A stretch of 64,000 bases of DNA from Anseranas semipalmata (Eukaryota > Chordata > Aves > Anseriformes > Anseranatidae). Position 1 is the stretch's first letter, and the number at the start of each line of letters is the position of its first letter. A program made the translations under genes and the position numbers. The stretch spans positions 381,635 through 445,634 of the forward strand of contig VXAA01006528.1 in NCBI GenBank assembly GCA_013399115.1. Direction: 5' to 3'. Below the pieces are notes generated by a model. It was not told the origin of the DNA. It ran no database searches and saw only the letters and a program-made list of their open reading frames with translations. Of this stretch, positions 1 through 32,000 are shown piece by piece.

Positions 1-2860
1 ATATTCTCCATACTTCTCCCTCACCCAGGGTTGTGGTCTTGGTGTCTCACCTGTGCTCAGCCAGCTGTGTCCTTCACGGGGCAGTCCCTTCTCGGCCTCT
101 GTCTGTCCGTCGTCTCAGGAGCTCAGTGCGGCTCGTCGCCCTCCCCACACAACAGGCCGCCTCTCTCCTCCCTTATTCAGCCTCGCGAGGACTGGTGTCT
201 CATCAGCCAGGTCGTGGCCTGGGGACTCGGCTTTGTCCAAGCGTGGCTGCTCTGGAGACCGGCACCTTGTCCCTGCCTGACTGCTCTGTGGTGTTTTAGG
301 TTTCGCAGCTTGCTTATGCTACACATCAAACAATGTGCTTTTCTGCCATATCCCACAATATTCCCAGCTCTGCACAAAACAAACTCTCTTCTGTATCTGC
401 TTTCTTTTTCTGCAGCACCTTTTTGGGGTGCGCGTTGACCACATGCTTGGAGCTGCTCTTGAATGGTAGCAGAAAGAGACTGAAGCAGATGGATGACTCT
501 ACCCTCCTAAAATCAGAAGGATGGTTCAGCAGGGTAAAGGCCTACCTGCTGAGTGGCAATACCTTGTAGACTCTCGGGGTACACCTGGGGAGGGAGAGCT
601 CAGCTTCCCTGCCTCTCACGTGGGACCAGAGCCTGCAGCTTCTGCCTGCTGCCAGGAGGACTGGAAGCACCTTCTCCCCAAGGGGTCACACCTGCCAAAT
701 CCCCGTGGGACATCTTCCCTCTGTCCTTAAAGGGCCCTGGAACCCACGTCTATTGCGATACCGTCCTCTGACATACCATTGAACAGCCAGTTCAGTTTGC
801 TTCTCATTTTGAATGGAAAAAGCTGCTGGCTTACTTTTCTTTTTGTTGTGAACACTCTGTAGAGAATAATTATACACGTGTGAATTGCCATGTTCCTGGG
901 GGCACAGTGGGAATCCACGTGACTAAAGAGGTGTGATGCCATTGCAGAGCTGGTATTCACATTTGCAGTTTTTAAGCATCTTCTTTCTCTAACCTGTACC
1001 TTTCTAGGTGTTCAGAAGTCAGCATCTTAAAATGCCTGCCTTCTACTGCTGTACAAACATAGTGCAAAGCAAAATAGGTGACCTAATTTTCTATCCCACA
1101 ACACCCACTCCTGTACAGCATACTTCTGCTCTGAAAAGAGATCCTTGAGAAGGGGGACTGCATGTTGGTGCTCAAAACTATCCAAACTAAACCATATCAG
1201 TGTTCATGCAGAAACAGTTGTGTGTGGCTGTTTTTTTCTGCTCGCCGCCAGCCCTGTAAGCTCAGTCGGGAATGCGGCAGCCAAACTGCCATTTTGCTGG
1301 AGCACAGGACAGGAAATTCTGCCTTTGGTCTGCTGCTGTTGTTAATGTGTGAACAGGCTGAAATCTCTTCTCCCAGCCCTGTGTGTGCCTGGCTGAGCCA
1401 CTGAAGGTGACTGAGCAAAATGCTCCTCCGGTGAAGGCAATGCAGGGGACTCCAGGCAGATGCAGAAAGCAGTGCAGCTTTTCCCTCCGCCTGCAGAACA
1501 GGACTGCATTGTGTTCTCATTTAGCTCATGGGGACAAAAGGTGACAGAGAGAAAATGGCTTGAGGCATCTCTATTTTATTATACAAAACTCAGCAAGCTG
1601 ACAGGCAGCTCTCTGTGGCACATGTAGTTGACCCCATCTTTGTTATGTGAGCTGCCCTGGCTAGCGGACCTGACTGCCAGTATCACGATGTGTGGCAGAA
1701 CAGGTGGTGACCCTGACTCATGTTTCTGAGCATCATTTTCCTCTGGCCTAGGTTGCTTTTGTTTCCTAAATACTTAATCTCTTGTAATCTTGATCTACAA
1801 CACTGCTACTAGGGCTGGTATTTGTTACATCTGTTTTCTTTTTCTGATCAGGAGCTGCCATCCCTGACTTTGCTTTGACCTCCTGGATGGAGTGAAGAGA
1901 AACAGCTTGGTGGCCAGGAGCAACTAAACACTGAGACAGTAAAGATATTGCTCACAAGGTGAGAAGCTGAATGGAAATTCAGCGGTGAGAATTGTCTGGA
2001 AAAGAAAGAAAAGAGCGAATGCAGAAAATTTGGTGTGTGCTGTGCTGCACGCTTTGCACTTATCCTGCTTCTTCTGCTCCTGTATTACATAGACTGCTTT
2101 CAGGAAGATTCGTAGGCAGGGTATGATAAAGATGAACCACAATCTTAGGGAATCTTAAGAACCTTTCAAAAGGAGCCTATCTGAAATGAAATGAAATCCT
2201 GTGTATTTTTCAGCAAAGACTATACTCAGAATGTTAGAAGGCATATAAAAATAAAGTGTGGCTTTTTCTTCCTTTCACTCTGACTATATTTTTAACATTT
2301 TGTTGGTCAATTAGCTGCCTTGAGTTCCATGCCTTGGGCCAGTGCTATTATTTTATTTGTACTGCGTATGCTTTTCAGCCCTGAGTGTTGTAAGCAGAAC
2401 TTTGGAAATCAGTATAACCAGTGTGATGTTGTCTTCCAAAATCAGCAGATCAGCCGAATCAAAACCTGAGGGGTTTATCCTGCTGCATTCTTCTCAGATT
2501 CTGACCTCCCACACGGAAGATGATGATGTTAACTCTGTAAGCAGTGCCTTCCAGCTAATCTGCTAGGATTCATTTCCCAGTTCTGTCCTCCATATCAGTG
2601 TAACTAATAAAAAAACAGGAGCCTTGAAATGTTTCAGTCTCATTTCCATGCTTGATTAATAAAACAGGTTATCATTCCATTCAGTTGCCTATCTGTTCTG
2701 GCAAAACTTCTGTATCTAGACAAAATCTAGATACAATTTGCTGCAGAATATGTAGGGTTTTCTTTTTAAGCAAAAGATCTATGAGTGCACTGTTAGCTAA
2801 CGGTGGTTGACGGAGGTCTCTGGAGGCCCTTTATGGACCTCTCCCTCAGAGAAGCAGCAA
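1..2860. other. No recognisable gene; region upstream of the zinc-finger exon
   Basis: Open frames here are short, overlap in several frames and show no domain I recognise. AATAAA-like motifs occur near 2250, 2606 and 2658, but no coding exon leads into them. Because the zinc-finger exon downstream begins at a splice acceptor, this stretch probably contains introns or 5' exons of that gene, or the end of a gene outside the window. No KRAB or SCAN coding segment was recognised. Confidence 0.5.
2711..2735. repeat. Perfect 10-bp inverted repeat
   Basis: TGTATCTAGA (2711-2720) and TCTAGATACA (2726-2735) are exact reverse complements separated by five bases (caaaa). The sequence lies about 165 bases before the zinc-finger exon. 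It can form a short stem-loop. No function is assigned. Confidence 0.8.
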
Positions 2861-2909
2861 GGATTATTCATTGCTAGTTCCTCTGTTCACTCCAGCAGGT
2901 AGCAAGACC

Positions 2910-4331
2910 ATGGGCGACGCACAGAAGGACCAGCTTCACCAGGGAAGTCCTGTGAGAGCTGAACTGCACCCGTTTCCCTCCAGAAGGCTCGCAGGAGATA
3001 CCCTCCAGGACTCTGATGAAAGACAAGACTGCAAGCAGGAGCTGGAGACAGAAAACGGGGTGGAGCCGTCTTTTGGAAAGAGACAGGGAAGGGTAACTCC
3101 CTGTGTGATGGCAGTGTGGGAGTGCGAGGACGGTGGCGGCACCCCCATCAGCAAGGTTATCCTTGCTGGCGACAAGCCAGACCCACCCGTGTGTGGGAAC
3201 GGTGCCATTTGGATTCAGCAGGTGGGGGAGAAAGCCTACGAGTGTCCCGAGTGTGGGAAGAGCTTCAGCCGGAGCTCGTACCTCAGCCAGCACCAGAGGA
3301 TCCACCTGGCAGAGAAACCCTTCAGCTGCTCCGAGTGTGGGAAGAGTTTCACCCGCAACTCGGACCTGATCAAACACCAGCGGATCCACACCGGCGAGAA
3401 GCCCTATCAGTGCAACGAGTGTGAGAAGACCTTCAGCCAGAGGTCCAATGTGATCAGGCACCAGCGGACCCACACGGGAGAGAGACACTACCAGTGCAAC
3501 GAATGCGGGAAGAGCTTCAGCCAGAACTCGCATCTCATCGTCCATCAGAGAAGCCACAAGGGTGAGAAACCATTTAATTGCGCCCGGTGTGAGAAAAGCT
3601 TCAGCGACCGCTCCTCCCTGATCATACACCGAAGGGTCCACACCGGAGAGAAGCCCCACAAGTGCCAGGAGTGTGGCAAGCGTTTCCGGGACAGCTCGGC
3701 CATCATTCGGCATCAGAGGATCCACACGGGAGAGAAACCCTATGAGTGCACCGAGTGCGGGAAAACCTTCCGCCAGAGCTCCTCGCTGGTGACCCACATG
3801 CGAACGCACACAGGCGAGAAACCCTATAAATGCCCCGTGTGCGGGAAGAGCTTCAGCCAGAGCTCGGCACTCACCACACATCGCCGCATCCACGGGGGAA
3901 AGGCCTTGCCCATGTACCACGGCAGCCTCTTGCCCAGCCCCTACCAGTGTGCTGAGTGCGGCAGGAGGTGCAGCGACCACCCCACTCTCGTCAAGCACCA
4001 GACCACGCACGCGGAGGAGCGGCCCTACATCTGCGTGGAGTGCGGGGACAGCTTCCGTCGGAGCTCGGCGCTCAACGTCCACCTGAGGATCCACCGCGGG
4101 GAGAGACCCTACAAATGCGAGGAATGCGGGAAAACCTTCCGGCATAGCTCAGCCCTCGGTGCGCACCTGAGGATCCACGCAGGAGCCAAGCCCTACAAGT
4201 GTGGTGAGTGTGGGAAAAGCTTCCGGAAAAGCTCGACGCTTAAAGTGCATTTGAAAATCCACGTGGCCAAGAAGCCGTATAAATGTACGCTGGGTAGGAG
4301 AACTCTCTCTTCCTGCTCTCTTCTCCCATAG
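2910..4331 (+). CDS. C2H2 zinc-finger protein, terminal exon, 12 fingers plus a truncated 13th
   Basis: Probable sequence-specific DNA-binding nuclear transcription factor. From the ATG at 2910 (accATGG context) the product has 473 residues. Residues 1-109 form a linker with no KRAB or SCAN domain that I can see. Fingers of CX2C-X12-HX3H type start at residues 110, 138, 166, 194, 222, 250, 278, 306, 345, 373, 401 and 429. Linkers after fingers 2 and 5-7 are classical HTGEKP; those after fingers 9-12 are degenerate. An 11-residue insertion separates finger 8 from finger 9, and finger 9 has Cys in place of the core Phe. A 13th finger starts at residue 457 but breaks after its first Cys and ends 14 residues later. 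A pyrimidine tract plus cagcag at 2893-2898 looks like a splice acceptor, so the frame may continue from an upstream exon; the open frame itself extends back to 2871. Orthology is not assigned, since such genes are highly repetitive. Confidence 0.85.
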   Translation: MGDAQKDQLHQGSPVRAELHPFPSRRLAGDTLQDSDERQDCKQELETENGVEPSFGKRQGRVTPCVMAVWECEDGGGTPISKVILAGDKPDPPVCGNGAIWIQQVGEKAYECPECGKSFSRSSYLSQHQRIHLAEKPFSCSECGKSFTRNSDLIKHQRIHTGEKPYQCNECEKTFSQRSNVIRHQRTHTGERHYQCNECGKSFSQNSHLIVHQRSHKGEKPFNCARCEKSFSDRSSLIIHRRVHTGEKPHKCQECGKRFRDSSAIIRHQRIHTGEKPYECTECGKTFRQSSSLVTHMRTHTGEKPYKCPVCGKSFSQSSALTTHRRIHGGKALPMYHGSLLPSPYQCAECGRRCSDHPTLVKHQTTHAEERPYICVECGDSFRRSSALNVHLRIHRGERPYKCEECGKTFRHSSALGAHLRIHAGAKPYKCGECGKSFRKSSTLKVHLKIHVAKKPYKCTLGRRTLSSCSLLP

Positions 4332-5439
4332 GGCTGGAGCGGCTGGTTGGAGCAGGAAACAAAAGCAGTATTTGATTGTGTCCGCGGGCACATGAAAAAT
4401 GTGGGTGCTGAGAACCACAGTGGGAAAAGACTAACTGGAGACACAGTAGCTCTGGCATCAGGGCTGGGTGCTTAACCCCAGTGGTAGAAAAAACATTAGG
4501 AGATTAGGAGGTCAGGGAGTTAGTTGTAAGAGCTGCATACTGGCGATTTAGGAAGAGTACTGAGAGCCCAAGGAAGGGGGAACAAGTTTTGGGTAATTTG
4601 ACTGTGAATATGTGGCAGAATACAAATGGAAGAATCAGGCTTTTAAAAGAACTTTTCAACTAAATAAAAGATCAAAATAAAAAGTTCAAAATTGGCTCCA
4701 ATTCAAAACTTTCGCTTGTTAGACACTGCAGTGGCCTTAGAAACTCTCTTATTTTCCGTGACCATAGTAAGTCTACCAGCGTTTGACAAGACACTTCCAG
4801 TTCTGGGAGTCTGAGACTTAGGAGCTGAACCTCAACCCGTTTGTCTTTCTTTCCTCTTTTCCAAATCGTACACGGGACAATGAATTCCTACCTCCATATG
4901 CTAAGTCTGGTTGACATAACACCTGAGTAAAGCAAAACCAATGTGGCTGTTCTCAGAAAATATGGACACACAGACATTTCCAGTTGGAACACAGACCATT
5001 ACTAGTCTTTGGCAGCTTCTCCGAAATTTGTCCTCTCTGCTTTGATACACCTTCCAGCTTGGGGCATCAACAAAACATGGGCAAAAATGTGGCCTTACCT
5101 TATCTAACCAAAAAAACCCTATTCCTCCTAGATGCCTGAGTTGTAGCCAGTACACGTGATGGGTTCCTATTGGCAGTCCGGAGACCATTTGCCATTTTGT
5201 AGTCCTTTTTAGGACAGAGAACTCTTCTTTATTCCTTATTGTTTGTAAAGTGTTAACATAAAAAGCCCAGTGTTACCAGTTAGGAATTACTATATTTACA
5301 TTTATTACTATGCTAATGATTGTATATTACATAAACGCCCTCTATATTGCTATGTTTTATTACGAGGTGTGTGTTTCCATCCTAAATAAACCCTTTTTCC
5401 CCTCTGTATAACCCTGTTTTCTGTCGCTGCGTACGCATA
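4332..5439. other. 3' UTR and intergenic sequence between the zinc-finger gene and DDX11
   Basis: This holds the presumed zinc-finger 3' UTR, followed by AT-rich sequence with no coding signal. A 95-codon open frame on the minus strand (4901-5188) has no recognisable domain. Another AATAAA occurs at about 5385. Confidence 0.5.
4663..4668 (+). terminator. Candidate poly(A) signal of the zinc-finger gene
   Basis: AATAAA lies 332 bases after the stop codon, with a second A-rich AATAAA at about 4675. It is the first canonical signal after the zinc-finger exon, so the 3' UTR is probably about 350 nt. Confidence 0.5.
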
Positions 5440-5475
5440 AGGATTTACGGCTGGAAAGAGAGCGCGACCGAAGCC

Positions 5476-25497
<20,022 letters not shown>

Positions 25498-27146
25498 TGC
25501 AGACCAGAGAACGGGCTGTAGGTCAACTCTGTGATCCACACCTTTTGAAGAACACCCGAAGCAACACAGGTTCCTGCTTTTCTGTGCCAAGTAGTTTGTG
25601 AATCTCCTTTCTGCCTCCTTTGTGGATGCTCGTTGTTCAGTGTGAGCGCTTAGCCTTCACCACCACCACCAGGAGGGAAACTGGTTGTAGGACTGAGGCT
25701 GCTGAAGGTAGCAGGAGGCTCCTATTTGTTTACAGCTGTTAAGGTTTATTTAAATTGATTAAATATTTTCAACCCAGACACTGAAGTATGGGGACTATGA
25801 TTACTTTGATTGAACACATTGGCCTTGTCACATCAACCACCACGTTTAGTGGGCCCGATGACCAAAAAAAAGTTCACAATGCCTGTGGAATTTTTTTAGG
25901 TGTTAGCTTTATGCAAACAGGCCGTTAGTTTGTCATGTTGGAATTACACAGTGCGACAGATAAGACAGACATGGGGTAGATAAGGGTGCTTTTTTTTTTT
26001 TTTTTTAAATCTCCTTCTTTCTACCTTGCTTCAAGCTGGCAATAGATTCAAGGACTGGTTCATTCTTTCAAAGGGAATAAAGATATGGCCATAATACAGC
26101 ACAGCACTTCTCCTTTCATCATGCTTAATCATAGGATTACCCTGCTCTTTTTACTGTATATGTTTTACTTTTGAACTCAAAATAGCTTTCTGTAGAAAAT
26201 GGTAAAAAAATTTTTTGGTGCAACTTCCCTGGGGGTCTTTCATTCATATGTCAGTGCCAGAGGGCACTGATAACAACAGGGATGGCTGTGTAATCCCATG
26301 GCTATGTAATCCCACAGCTACTCTCAGCTCCTTCTGTCATCATGAACAAGACTAAGGAGCTGTTTTGCCTCCTCGCCAGTTTCAGCAACTGGGTGCTACC
26401 TCTCAAGGCTCTTCACAGTGAAGAAAGAACTTAAAATTAGACACAGAGCCGGTACCTGCTCCCTGTATGTTAATTGGCCCCACAGGGGAAAACACAGCTG
26501 CTTCTGAGAAACTTCTGTTCTGAGTCTCCTGCCCCTGCTGTGGGCACGGAGCTCCCAGTCTGGATGAGCTCTGCCTTAACCCCAGTGAAAGCAGCAGCTG
26601 GAGTAGGGGGCGCCTGCCTGTAACAGCTGGTGCCCTGTAGCACTGGCTGATGGTGCTGGGTTGAGCTGAGGGGACAGGTGGGCTTTCCTTTAAGCTACTC
26701 TTAATTGAGCTTGCTTCCCTCTTTTACCAGAGCAAAGGCTGCAAAGACCTCCTTCCTTTAACTTTATTGCAATTTTTCAGAAAGCAACGGACAAAGCATT
26801 GCCATAAGCCAGGTAGAGAAAGAAACCATCGAGTACAGAGGCACCACTAATTAGACACCCTCCCCCTCCATGGACAGACAGACTCTCTCTCTCTTTCTCT
26901 CTCATTCACTCTTCACCACCCAGCTTCCTTTTCAAGAACTCAGAACTAGCAACATCCAAACAAACATGAGCTTCAGCACGCAAGCAGCACAGAGACAAAT
27001 GTGGCAAGGGCTGTTTGCCTGCAGAGATGCTCTTGCAGCCATCACCAGTCACATTAGGCAAGACCAAGGGCCCTTTAAATCAGGAGCAATGCTCGTTCTG
27101 ATCCTCTGAGCACAAGCTGCCCTACTGCCCTCCAGCTAAGGCAGGA
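25498..27146. other. Convergent intergenic segment and 3' UTRs of DDX11 and WASHC1
   Basis: No coding signal is visible. Candidate DDX11 poly(A) signals are ATTAAA at 25758 and AATAAA at 26076-26081. A minus-strand AATAAA at 26763-26768 could be a distal WASHC1 signal. The stretch also holds a T16-type run near 25990, a 16-bp tandem duplication (26282-26313) and a CT-rich microsatellite (about 26882-26903). Confidence 0.6.
26076..26081 (+). terminator. DDX11: Candidate DDX11 poly(A) signal
   Basis: Canonical AATAAA 579 bases after the DDX11 stop codon. A weaker ATTAAA lies closer, at 25758. Which one is used cannot be told from sequence. Confidence 0.45.
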
Positions 27147-27152
27147 TTTATT
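27147..27152 (-). terminator. WASHC1: Candidate WASHC1 poly(A) signal
   Basis: TTTATT on the plus strand is AATAAA on the minus strand, about 257 bases after the WASHC1 stop codon. It is the nearest canonical signal to that stop and implies a short 3' UTR. Confidence 0.5.
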
Positions 27153-27408
27153 GAGCCGCTGTGAGCAGCAGCAGCATTTGAGATGGAATGTAGTACTTGG
27201 GGTGGAGAACAGCAGAAGAAAACCCCTCATTGACAACTATTCAGCAGTGCTAGTTCCTGCTGTTCCTGCTCCTCTTCAAGAAGAAATGACAGGGTCCCCT
27301 TGCCATGCCAGAGCCCACCCTCTGGGATCTTTTTCCACAGACTGGTGTCTCTCAAAGGTGCTTAGTTCAAGAGTCCTGGGATTCACACTGATGCACAGCT
27401 GATACCAT

Positions 27409-29009
27409 TTACGACTCCCAGTCATCCTCATCCTCCTCACCCGGGGGCTGCTGTGGGGGTGGGAGGGGTGGTATTGAGTCTGACATCCGAGCAAAGGCAC
27501 CAGCAGGGCTTCCAGGAGCATCCGGATTTCCTGTGGCTCCCGGCCCTTTCCCTGAAATACCTGGGAGGGAAGCAAAAGCACCAATGAGTGAGTGGCACCT
27601 GGGGCCTAGAGAACACGCAGGTTTAGAAAGGTGAAGGGAAAACCGTGCCTCGTTGCACTGTGTCCTCAGCACCCAGGTGACCAAGGCAAGCAAAACTGCA
27701 AACACGCTTAAATGCCACCACAGCTCCCCACAAGGGGTCATTTAACTGAGGGTCCACCTGAGCAGGTCCATGCCCTCCTCTGCCCTGTGTGGGCAACTCA
27801 GGTGCCCTGATGGGCGAGGGGACCAGCTCGCCCAGCACTGATGAATTCGAAAGGATACCTCTGTCCCTCCCTCACCCTGCAGAGCTCCCTCACTGGCAGC
27901 TTTCAGAGCCCACCATCTGCCTTGGACACACAACTTCCATCTCACTTCTCCAGCCTGAGGTGGAGGTTCCCCTGACAACCTCTGTAAATGCACTCCCAGC
28001 CACGCTGTGGCACACTGGCCTGGGAAGGAGTTTCTGCTCCTGTTTCTAGGGCTGTGGCTGACACAGCTGAGGTGCCAGAAAAGGCTCGACCTCTTTCCTA
28101 GAGGGAAGGAGCAGCCCACCCTGTAAGACAGTACCTTTGCGCCTCAGCACCAGTTTGTTGAAGAGGTCTGACATCAAATCTCCACCTTGTCCCGTAGCTC
28201 TCACTGAAACAGAGCAAAACCCCCTGAGTCAGATGAGAAGAGTCAATCTGAACCTAGCACGAAGGTGAAAGCATTCTCCTGCAATACTGTCTTCAGAGTA
28301 AGGAAAAAAATACACCCTCCAGTCTTGTGTCACCCCTAATCTCCTCTCCCACTACAGCTCAGTTTCAGGTCAGGAAAACACCAGGCACCGCAGGGTAACA
28401 GCATCCTCTGGGAAAATTCAAGTGTGGAATTCCTCCAGGAGCAGGAGGGGCTGGGCATCTGAAGTCTCATTCTGCCAAACCAGCTGCGTCAATATCCTCA
28501 CCAGCTACCCAAACCGACGTGCTCAAACCCGCTCAGCCCTGTGCCTCTCTTAGCCCCAGGGTTTCCTTTGACTGCTCCCCTTGCAGCATGTGAACTTCTA
28601 AGCATGCCCTAAGACAGAGTGGGTAACCACCAAGAACATGAACGCCCTTCTGGCAGATGGGGTGTAGCAAGTCCACAGAGCTTTGTCTGAATGGGAAACA
28701 CCTGAGACCTTATGCCAGCCTGTAAGGAGAACCAACACCTTCCCGCTCTGTATATTCCTTGTGCTCCTGGCTTGCTTGTCTCCCTCCAGACCAACACCTC
28801 CCCAGCCCAGGGCAGAAAGTAAGATCAGTTCTACAGAAGTGCCTCAGCACCTTGTTCTTGTTCCTTCTGCTTCTTCTTCTCCAGCTTCCTCTCCTTGACA
28901 CTTCGGAGGTTGGCCTTCCCAATGCCACCAGCCTGGCGAATGGACTCCAGGAGACTGGCACGCCCAGTAGAGGGGTTCACCACCTCCTTTGGGGCTCCCT
29001 GGACTGAAG
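27409..29009 (-). CDS. WASHC1: WASHC1 coding exons 8-10: WH2-connector-acidic (VCA) module
   Basis: Exon 8 (28851-29009) carries the actin-binding WH2: [20 protein letters not shown] followed by a KERKLEKKK basic patch. Exon 9 (28135-28203) carries the amphipathic connector [15 protein letters not shown]. Exon 10 (27409-27560) has [14 protein letters not shown] and the acidic EEDEDDWES end with the conserved Trp that contacts Arp2/3. The span includes two introns. Confidence 0.93.
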
Positions 29010-32000
29010 CTGCAGGGACAAGAAGGACAGGCATCAGCCCCGGGTCAGTGCACCAGCTACAAGCCCAGCCAAGTCCCCATGGAAAGGGCTGCTCCGAGAC
29101 CCTGCCATCTTCTGCCCGGGGCTGTGAGCCTGGCACAGCCACCTCTCAGCGACGGGCTCACACTCAGCCCAGCCAAGGGGACACTGAAGGCTTGCAGGGC
29201 CCAGGCAGGTGGGAGCAGCTCCCCCTTCCATCGCAGCTCCCCTCCTCTGCTGGAAGGCTACGAAGCCACGGCAGGAGGGAACTGAGGGCATGGGCTGAAG
29301 CCAAGGACTCGAGTTAGATTCTGCTGGTGAAGCCGTGGAGATGCCCAGCCCTTACCTGCAGGCCCGGCCTTGCTGCTCTCCTCACTCGCTGTCCGGGCTG
29401 GTTCAGAGGGGGCGGTGGGCTGGGGCAGGGGCGGCGGGGGAGGCACGGTAGTTGGCATAACAGGAGGCGGTGGGGGAGGCGGCGGTGGGGGAGGCGGCAA
29501 CAGCCCAGGATCTTGAAGGTCTGAAAGATGAAAGAAGTTACGTCTGAAAAGTCCCAGAGGATGCCAGGCTCAGAGCTTCCGCTGAGCACCACACGCCTCA
29601 GTGGCAACAGATACAAGTCCCGCAGCAAGCACCATGCAGCAGAGCGCTCGCAGCCTGCGCAGCATCTCTCACAGCAGACAGGGCAAGGCAAGGGTTGAGA
29701 TTCCCCTGCTCCGCCTTCCCCAGCTGCATCCCTCCGGGCCCGCCCAGCTCGCCCACGGGCATCCTACCAGGCTGCCATGAGGCTGCCAGTCCCTCCCTGC
29801 ACACTGCGCTCCTTCGTCCCCGCAGTCACCTGATGTGAGGGGCCCGGAGTCTGGCCATCGCTTGAGCAGGCTGCAGCTTCGACTCAGGCCCAAGCACAAG
29901 ACAGAGGTATCTCCAGCACCCCCCCGACATCTCCACCAAGGGAGTTTCTGCCTTGTCTCCACTTTCTCCTAATGAACCCCTCCCCACTTCCTCCTTCACA
30001 GGGCCTGGAAATACCTGGTTGCAAAGGCTCCGCTGACTCAGTGTTGAAAGTGGGCAGCTCCGGAATAGCACTGCTCGGGGCGGAGGGTGCGATGCCAGGG
30101 CCCAGGTCAGCACTGTACATGAGATCTGCAGCAATGCCAGGCAGGTCTGGCAGGTAGGACGGCACGTCGATCTCAGGGACCTGGCCCAGATCTGGCACAT
30201 AGAAGTAGTTTTCAGCTACCTAAAAGAAACCCAAAATAAAAAGGTAAGGCAATGACTGGGCATTCGTCTTCCCTTGCAGCAAGAAGGGGCACTGCAGGGA
30301 ATAGCCTGGGCAGCAGAGCTGCCCCTGCTACGCTGTGCTCTTGTCCTGTGGCAGCTGCCCCTGCTCTGAAGCCACTCCGTGCAGAAAAGGCAAGGACCAG
30401 GCAGGCTGCCCATGGAAGATGAGGTGCAGGACTCTTCCTAGTTTCTTGCCAGCACACTCTCTCCTCCCATGAAAGCGTCATGCATCAACTTTTGCTGCCT
30501 ATACAGGCCAGTCCCTTCTGTTCCAGAAGAGAATGGCACCTGGACTGTTTCTGAGGTTAAGATGCAGGAGAAGCAAAACTGAGTAGTTAAAGGGGGTTGT
30601 TTTTGTGTTTAATACACAGGCAAAACAGTACTGAAGGTACACTATGAATAAAGGGTTTTGTTTGCTATACACACTGCTTTCTCCTCCAGTCCGAACTGAT
30701 GAGCTCCCAGTCTCCTTTCCCTAGCCCCAAACCACACATTCAATCATACACCAGCAGAGCTCCAGGTCTGGCCACTACAAGGTGCTGGGTGCGAGGTCAG
30801 TCGTGCCGGGGCAGCTGGGTCGGTGCACAGCCTGCCTCATGTTCACAGCAAGCACAAACCCTTTTGTTCAGGCCGGCTGGCCCCTCCATCTGCATCAGCC
30901 AGTGCCTCTTTTCAGCAGGAACAATGGGGCACAAGCCTGCCCCCAGGCACCTTCCAGCTGTCGCACCTCACCCTCACACTCCTCATGAGGTTCAGCAGTT
31001 AGTTCAAGAGGGATGATCAAGTGATGGAGCCTCCACACTCCTCTACAGCTTTGAGGTCTAGCAGCAAGGTCAATCAGTATTAGATGACTCTTCTCACACC
31101 ATCCAGCAAATGTTTGAGCAGAGAGAAAGACCCACCAATTCTGAGGGTTTTGTCTCACCCATCGAGCCCAAAACAGGACTTCAGGCACAAAAATAGGCAA
31201 GGTCCTTCTGATAAGCACAATACCCTGCAGCCCTATGTGGAGGGCATTCCCCTACCTGCTCTCCACCCTACAGAAGCCCTTTCCTCTCAGAGAGCTGAGT
31301 ACAATCCCTTGAAGGGGAAGCAGCTGCATCCCCACAGCTACATCTCACCTGCCGGTCCAGCTGGCCCCTTTTGGTGATGGAGAGAGGAGCATCGAAAAGC
31401 TTCTCTTCTGTCTCTGTTTCCAGAGCCACATGGGTCTTGGTCACTGCTCCAGCCAAAGGATCCAGGAAAACATACTTCTTGTACCTGGGGGCAAAGGACA
31501 AATATTTCAGTGAGGCCACCTCAAGAGTCAAAGATAGAACAAACAGTATAGCCAAGAAGGTGAAGAACTCCCAACTGTAGCCTCGGGTGAGCTCCCAACA
31601 GTGCAGCCTTTGAGGTGGAGAGCTCCCAGCTCACTCAGGCAGGTGGAACATGTTGGGCTCTCCCTCAGCTTCCTTCTAGCCCCTTTTTCCTGCCTCACTC
31701 CTCCGCAGCCAGGAGCTGATCAGCTCCCCATCGTTCCAGCATAGCCTTCACATTCATCCCGCAGCAAAGCCCCACCATGCTGCCATCACTACCAAGCTCT
31801 CCCTCTCCCACCTCCTGGCCTGAGACTGCCTTACAACATGCAGCAGGACACCAGTCTCTCCTGGTGGCTTGTCATTCGAGGGGCGGGAAGGAAAGACAAA
31901 GAAGGGAAATAAGCAGTGGCTTGGGAAAAAAAGAGGAGGTCCAGCGGCAGAAAGCTCAAGAAGGGCTTAAAGAAGCTCTTCAGTGTGGGCAGGAGGAACT

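Noticed and set aside
2874..4145. 423-codon open frame on the minus strand opposite the zinc-finger exon
   Set aside because: It is the antisense shadow of a repetitive C2H2 array, whose regular codon pattern leaves one reverse frame free of stops. No domain is present and the sense strand clearly encodes fingers.
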